Source: Flavobacterium sp. HJJ
Lineage (GTDB): Bacteria > Bacteroidota > Bacteroidia > Flavobacteriales > Flavobacteriaceae
Assembly (NCBI RefSeq): GCF_015351475.1
Contig: NZ_JADKPR010000006.1
Location: 160,495-224,494, forward strand
Direction of reading: 5' to 3'
DNA length: 64,000 nucleotides
The notes below the pieces were generated by a model. The model was not told where the DNA came from, searched no databases, and saw only the letters and a program-made list of their open reading frames with translations. Made by a program: the position numbers and the translations under genes. Shown in pieces: positions 60,129-64,000 of this stretch. Numbering within the stretch: the stretch's first letter is position 1; the number at the start of each line of letters is the position of its first letter.

Positions 60129-61265
60129 TTAGCTTTCCCATGTTTTTAAATATTTCTCCGCAACTTTTATATAATCATGCTCTTTTTCTATAAAAGCTCT
60201 GGCTCTTTTGCCAATTTTTACAATCTCTGATGGATTTTCGATTAAAAAAGACAGCTCTTTCACCAGATAATCGACATCAGGAATAGCATTTACACATACT
60301 CTTTCGCTAATATTGTAATGTTCTGTAAATTCATTTTCGGCACCAGTAAAAACTACTTTTCCTTTTGCCATGGCTTCGAGTGCATTGTAGCCTTGGTCAC
60401 AGCAGTATAATTGATCCAGCATAATATGTGCTTTGTTGTAGAGTTCAATATAAACAGGATAGGGAATGGTATTGACAGTGATGATTTCTACTTTATCTTT
60501 AAATTTTTTCTGGATTATTTCTAATGCTTTTTCAAAGAACACTATGCCCTTTTGATGATAACTCCATTTGTTAATACCAAGAAAAATAATGACTTTATCT
60601 TCGATAATTAATTCTTTGAAAACTAATTTTTTTGTGTTTACTGGACACGGAATAAAGCCGGAATAATTAGTATTGACTTTATTGGCTTCAACATAATCAA
60701 AATCGGAAGCAATAATTCCGTTAAATTTTTCTTTTATAAAATGATGTATTTTGATATGATTTTTATCAAAATAATCAAAAAAAGGTTTGAATTCTTTATC
60801 TTGTTTTGGATTTTGAAAATAAGGCTGCAGGATTGATTTTTTCGATTTATTTTCGATATAAAACTTTAATGTAGAATAGTCAATTCCGGTGGAAACCATA
60901 TAAAGTTTTTTGTTGGTTTCGTATATTTTATTCATTAAAAAAAGTTCAAACTTTTTGGGAGTTTTTATGGAAGCTTCGTTGATAAACTGTACGACATCAA
61001 AATTCTTTAATTTTGGAAGGAAAAAATAAAAGCGGATACCTGTTTCGATGCTCGCAAAATCAAAATTGAAAATACGGTAAATTGCTTTTCTGGGAATATT
61101 AAGTAATTTGATAGTGAGCCATTTGGCTTCGTAGTTATGATCTGTTGCGTATTCTTTGAAACCATCTCTATTGGCTGTCAAAATAACTTCATGACCAAGC
61201 TCTATCAATCCTTCTTTCAAAGAATTGTGTAAAAGACTGTATTCGCCAATAAGTAGAATCCGCAT
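60129..61265 (-). CDS. Glycosyltransferase family 4/1-like, encoded against the cluster direction
   Basis: This is a 378-residue GT-B transferase. The C-terminal domain contains YNALEAMAKGKVVFTGAENEF near 300, the donor-phosphate/nucleotide region of GT4-like enzymes, and IIFLGINKWSYHQKG-type sequence near 225 at the start of the second Rossmann domain. It is the only minus-strand gene of the cluster and has just 30 bases between its ATG and that of the next plus-strand transferase. Sugar and acceptor are unknown. Confidence 0.82.
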   Translation of the reverse strand: MRILLIGEYSLLHNSLKEGLIELGHEVILTANRDGFKEYATDHNYEAKWLTIKLLNIPRKAIYRIFNFDFASIETGIRFYFFLPKLKNFDVVQFINEASIKTPKKFELFLMNKIYETNKKLYMVSTGIDYSTLKFYIENKSKKSILQPYFQNPKQDKEFKPFFDYFDKNHIKIHHFIKEKFNGIIASDFDYVEANKVNTNYSGFIPCPVNTKKLVFKELIIEDKVIIFLGINKWSYHQKGIVFFEKALEIIQKKFKDKVEIITVNTIPYPVYIELYNKAHIMLDQLYCCDQGYNALEAMAKGKVVFTGAENEFTEHYNISERVCVNAIPDVDYLVKELSFLIENPSEIVKIGKRARAFIEKEHDYIKVAEKYLKTWES

Positions 61266-61271
61266 TAGTGT

Positions 61272-61279
61272 TATATTTG
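61272..61279 (+). promoter_or_regulatory. Candidate -7 element for the 61296 glycosyltransferase operon
   Basis: TATATTTG matches TAnnTTTG, 16 bases before the ATG, within the 30-base divergent gap. I found no TTG at the ideal distance. Confidence 0.35.
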
Positions 61280-61295
61280 AAACGAAAATAATAAA

Positions 61296-62417
61296 ATGAA
61301 AATGATATTACCCGAAAAAAAATATAAAATAGCTTTAGTCGGGTATCGCTTGAGCGGAGGCGGAGGCGATAAAGTGATGGCCAATCTGTCTCTTTTTTTT
61401 GAAAAATCGGGTATTGAAATCCATAATATAATCGTTTTAGATTCTGTAGGCTATTGCTATTCCGGCAGGCTTATTAATTTAGGCCAGCTTAAAAATGATT
61501 CGAATGGATTTGGCAATAAATTGAAGCGGCTTCTTTTTTTGAGACAATATTTAAATGAAAATAAATTTGATTTCATCATTGATTTTCGTCCTAGAAAAAA
61601 GGTTTTTCAGGAATTAATTATAGCCCGGTTTATTTATAAAGCTAAAACTATTTTTACGATTCATAGTTTTTTAATTGATTACTATATTCCTAAAAATGTC
61701 TGGCTGGCGAAATTGATTTATAAAAAAAGTTATGCAGCAGTAACGATTGTAAATCAAGTTCAGGAATTGATCGAGAATCAGTATCATTTGAAAAATGTTA
61801 TAACAATTCCCAATCCAATTAATTTAGATGAAGTAAATGAGCGCAGTAATGAAATCATTGCTGTTGATTTTGAGTATATAATAGCTGTTGGGCAGTATGA
61901 AAATTCCATAAAACAGTTTGATAAATTGATTCAGAGTTATGCAGGTTCTATTCTGTCAAAAAAAGAAATTCATCTTATCATTTTAGGAAATGGAAATAGA
62001 GAAGAACTTGAAAAAACTGCAAAAGACAATGCTGTTTATGAGTATGTGCATCTTTTAGGCTTTCAGGATAATCCATATAAATATTTAAAAAAAGCTCTTT
62101 ATTTGGTTTTGAGCAGTCTCAACGAAGGATTTCCTAATGTGATTCTTGAAGCATTGGCCTGCGAAATTCCAGTTGTGGCTTTTGATTGTGAAACCGGACC
62201 TAGTGAAATGATTATTCATGAAAAAAATGGTATTTTGGTAGAAAATCAAAACTTTAAAAAACTAACCGAAGCAATAAATTTATTAATAGAAGATAAAGAC
62301 TTGTATCTTTTTTGTAAAAAAAATGCATTAGAGAGTATTCAGCATTTTTCTTTAGATAAGATTGGAAAACAATGGCTGGATTTAATGCAGATTAAAAAAA
62401 ATGAAGGAAATGAGTAA
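61296..62417 (+). CDS. GT4 family glycosyltransferase
   Basis: This is a 373-residue GT-B enzyme. The N-terminus has LVGYRLSGGGGDKVMANLSLFF, the glycine-rich acceptor-side loop. The C-terminal domain has VLSSLNEGFPNVILEALACEIPVVAFDCETGPSEMI, the typical GT4 E-x7-E region. It overlaps the start of the FdtA-like gene by 17 bases. It should add one sugar of the repeat unit on the cytoplasmic side. Confidence 0.9.
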   Translation: MKMILPEKKYKIALVGYRLSGGGGDKVMANLSLFFEKSGIEIHNIIVLDSVGYCYSGRLINLGQLKNDSNGFGNKLKRLLFLRQYLNENKFDFIIDFRPRKKVFQELIIARFIYKAKTIFTIHSFLIDYYIPKNVWLAKLIYKKSYAAVTIVNQVQELIENQYHLKNVITIPNPINLDEVNERSNEIIAVDFEYIIAVGQYENSIKQFDKLIQSYAGSILSKKEIHLIILGNGNREELEKTAKDNAVYEYVHLLGFQDNPYKYLKKALYLVLSSLNEGFPNVILEALACEIPVVAFDCETGPSEMIIHEKNGILVENQNFKKLTEAINLLIEDKDLYLFCKKNALESIQHFSLDKIGKQWLDLMQIKKNEGNE

Positions 62418-62808
62418 AGAAATACAGTTGTTTAAAATCCCCGTTATTGAAGATATTCGAGGAAATTTAGGCGTTATAGAAAGCGGTTTCCTGCCATTTG
62501 AATTCAAGCGGGTTTATTATCTTTTTGATGTGCCCAGTACAGCTTTTAGAGGCGGGCATTCGCATATCGAGCAAATGGAGCTTCTTGTTGCTTTGAGCGG
62601 GAGTTTTGAAGTAACCATTCATGACGGCAGCAGTAAAAAAAGCTATTTGTTGAACAAACCCAATATTGGTTTGTTGATTCCTAATGGTTTTTGGAGAGAG
62701 CTTGAAAATTTTTCTTCAGGAGCAGTTTGTCTTGTTTTGGCATCAGATGTTTTTGATGAAGAGGATTATATTAGGGATTTTGATGAATTTTTGGCATCAA
62801 AAAAATGA
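62401..62808 (+). CDS. FdtA/QdtA-like dTDP-sugar 3,4-ketoisomerase (WxcM-like cupin)
   Basis: This is a 135-residue cupin predicted to isomerise dTDP-4-keto-6-deoxyglucose to a 3-keto sugar, the substrate of an FdtB/QdtB aminotransferase. RGGHSH near residue 51 carries the metal-free catalytic His residues, and LVALSGSFEVTIHDG and IPNGFWRELENFSSGAVCLVLASD follow the family pattern. Two starts are possible (62401 or the ATG at 62410); both overlap the preceding transferase gene. Its stop overlaps the next ATG (ATGA). Together with the aminotransferase at 56762 it indicates Fuc3N or Qui3N in the glycan. Confidence 0.85.
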   Translation: MKEMSKEIQLFKIPVIEDIRGNLGVIESGFLPFEFKRVYYLFDVPSTAFRGGHSHIEQMELLVALSGSFEVTIHDGSSKKSYLLNKPNIGLLIPNGFWRELENFSSGAVCLVLASDVFDEEDYIRDFDEFLASKK

Positions 62809-63890
62809 AAATTTTATACATAACACCTGATATTACAGACTCTGGCGGGATTTCCCGTGTTATTTCTTTGAAGACAGATTATTTAGTGTCCAATTTGGAA
62901 TATGAAGTTTGTATTCTTTCCGTAAATGATTCTTATCCCGATTGTTTTTACGATTTTAATCCTGCAATAAAATGGTTTAATATTAAAAAATCTAAAAATC
63001 TATTCTTTTTACAAAGTTATATTCGTTCAATAAAAAAGATAATTTCCACAGAAAAACCAGATGTCATAGTAATTTGTGACGCTGTTTTATGGCTGTTTAT
63101 TCCGTGGTTTGTAAAAACGGACATTCCAATGGTTTTTGAAACCCATTTTTCAGTTTCTTTTGAAAAAGTAAAAAACAAAAGTTTATACACTAAGTTTCGG
63201 GCTGAATTGGTTCATTTCATTAAGCAGAAAACAATGGAGAAATTCACTTGTTTTGTGGCGGTAACCAATGAAGAAAGTAAAGAGTGGAATGCAAAAAAAA
63301 ATATTATTATCTCTAATCCCGTGAGTTTTTCGGTTGCAGAAAAAGCGGATTTAGTTAATAAAAAAGCAATGTCCGTTTGCATGAATCCATATATTAAAGG
63401 TCTTGACAGATTGCTGTTGGTCTGGAGTAAAATAGTTGAAAAACATTCTGATTGGATCCTGGATATTTATGGAAAATGGGAACTTAATTCTGAATATCAA
63501 AAAATGGCTGATACTTTAAATATTTCGGATAATGTGAATTTTCTTTTGCCAACCAAAGATATCCAAAACAGCTACAATCAATTTTCTATTTTTTTAATGA
63601 CTTCCAGATCCGAAGCCTTTCCTATGGTATTGCTCGAAGCAATGATTTCGGGTGTTCCTTGCATTGCTTATGATTGTCCTTCCGGTCCACGAGCAATTAT
63701 TAAAAATGGAGAGAATGGTTTTTTAATAGAAGACGGAAATGTAAATTTTTTTGCAGAAAAACTGGAATTGCTTATTGAAGATGAGAATCTGCGGTTTCAG
63801 ATGGGGAAAAGAGCCAAAGAAAGTGTTGCTGTTTATGATTTGGAAATAATTATGAAAGAATGGCAGAATTTTTTTGAAAGCCTGCGCTAA
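62805..63890 (+). CDS. GT4 family glycosyltransferase
   Basis: This is a 361-residue GT-B enzyme with ITPDITDSGGISRVISLKTDYL at the N-terminus and SIFLMTSRSEAFPMVLLEAMISGVPCIAYDCPSGPRAII near 270, the GT4 signature with both Glu residues. It starts inside the stop of the FdtA-like gene, so translation is coupled. It is followed by a small palindrome and is the last complete gene in the window. Confidence 0.9.
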   Translation: MKILYITPDITDSGGISRVISLKTDYLVSNLEYEVCILSVNDSYPDCFYDFNPAIKWFNIKKSKNLFFLQSYIRSIKKIISTEKPDVIVICDAVLWLFIPWFVKTDIPMVFETHFSVSFEKVKNKSLYTKFRAELVHFIKQKTMEKFTCFVAVTNEESKEWNAKKNIIISNPVSFSVAEKADLVNKKAMSVCMNPYIKGLDRLLLVWSKIVEKHSDWILDIYGKWELNSEYQKMADTLNISDNVNFLLPTKDIQNSYNQFSIFLMTSRSEAFPMVLLEAMISGVPCIAYDCPSGPRAIIKNGENGFLIEDGNVNFFAEKLELLIEDENLRFQMGKRAKESVAVYDLEIIMKEWQNFFESLR

Positions 63891-63923
63891 TTCTTTTATT
63901 GATCTCAAATAGAGTTTAAAACT

Positions 63924-63940
63924 ATGCACTTTCAGTGCAT
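63924..63940 (+). terminator. Short palindrome after the last glycosyltransferase gene
   Basis: ATGCACT-TTC-AGTGCAT forms a seven-pair hairpin, 34 bases after the stop. The nearest A/T run is 15 bases on, so it is a weak terminator candidate. The remaining bases to 64000 show no coding frame. Confidence 0.35.
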
Positions 63941-64000
63941 CTCGCTTTAGCTTCTAAAAAAATTTTTGCCACCGATTCACAGATTTTAAAATCATTTTTT

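Noticed and set aside
63891..64000. Start of a further gene at the right edge
   Set aside because: No convincing frame begins here; the text resembles intergenic flavobacterial repeats (GCCACCGATTCACAG).

Overview
The window reads as chromosomal DNA of a Bacteroidota member, most likely a Flavobacterium or close relative. The reasons are low GC, a SusC/SusD pair, promoters of the TAnnTTTG type, few recognisable Shine-Dalgarno sites, and typical flavobacterial neighbours (MoxR/DUF58/DUF4350/DUF4129/SpoIIM block, fur-purA, GNAT/DegT/Wzx surface-glycan genes). I see no rRNA, tRNA, CRISPR array, phage or insertion sequence.

Layout. 1-2.4 kb (minus): an envelope glycosylation trio (GT39-like, lipid A biosynthesis N-terminal-type membrane protein, DPM1-like GT2). 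2.5-4.4 kb (plus): an NAD-dependent sugar epimerase and an unrecognised exported protein. 4.9-36.0 kb (almost all plus): a large catabolic locus, described below. 36.0-40.7 kb (mostly minus): MeaB GTPase, NAD(P)-binding oxidoreductase with an Rrf2 regulator, an AEC transporter, a YefM/YoeB toxin-antitoxin pair and a Nudix hydrolase. 40.8-46.1 kb (minus): purA, a Fur-family regulator, RelA/SpoT and a SpoU/TrmH-type methyltransferase. 46.3-55.7 kb: the MoxR/DUF58 membrane operon, interrupted by an S41 peptidase gene, with RDD and TRIC-type membrane proteins on the other strand. 55.8-63.9 kb: a surface polysaccharide cluster with FdtA/FdtB-type amino-sugar enzymes, a Wzx flippase, an acyltransferase and three glycosyltransferases. 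It probably continues past the right edge.

The central locus is the most interesting part. A SusC/SusD importer, an M61-type peptidase and an AraC-family regulator precede a complete trans-4-hydroxyproline catabolic set: two-cysteine hydroxyproline epimerase, FAD-dependent D-hydroxyproline oxidase/dehydrogenase, DapA-family deaminase, 2-oxoglutarate-semialdehyde dehydrogenase, and an amino-acid permease. A tight eight-gene run follows: DPP IV-like S9 peptidase, LamG-GH127 beta-L-arabinofuranosidase, DUF885 peptidase, DUF5695-like protein, GH43 with carbohydrate-binding modules, cytoplasmic M24 aminopeptidase-P-like enzyme, DUF6055/Svx-like HELGH metalloprotease, and GH36 alpha-galactosidase. 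Hydroxyproline, beta-L-arabinofuranose, alpha-L-arabinofuranose and alpha-galactose together are the chemistry of plant extensins (arabinosylated hydroxyproline, galactosylated serine). I therefore infer a dedicated utilisation locus for plant hydroxyproline-rich glycoproteins: deglycosylate and cut outside, import glycopeptides by SusCD, trim X-Pro/X-Hyp peptides, and burn hydroxyproline to 2-oxoglutarate. The individual family calls are mostly firm; the integrated substrate is an inference.

Limits: all calls are by eye from motifs and family memory. No searches, folding or alignments were run. Several starts were corrected to internal ATG codons, and a few genes appear to start at TTG or GTG.
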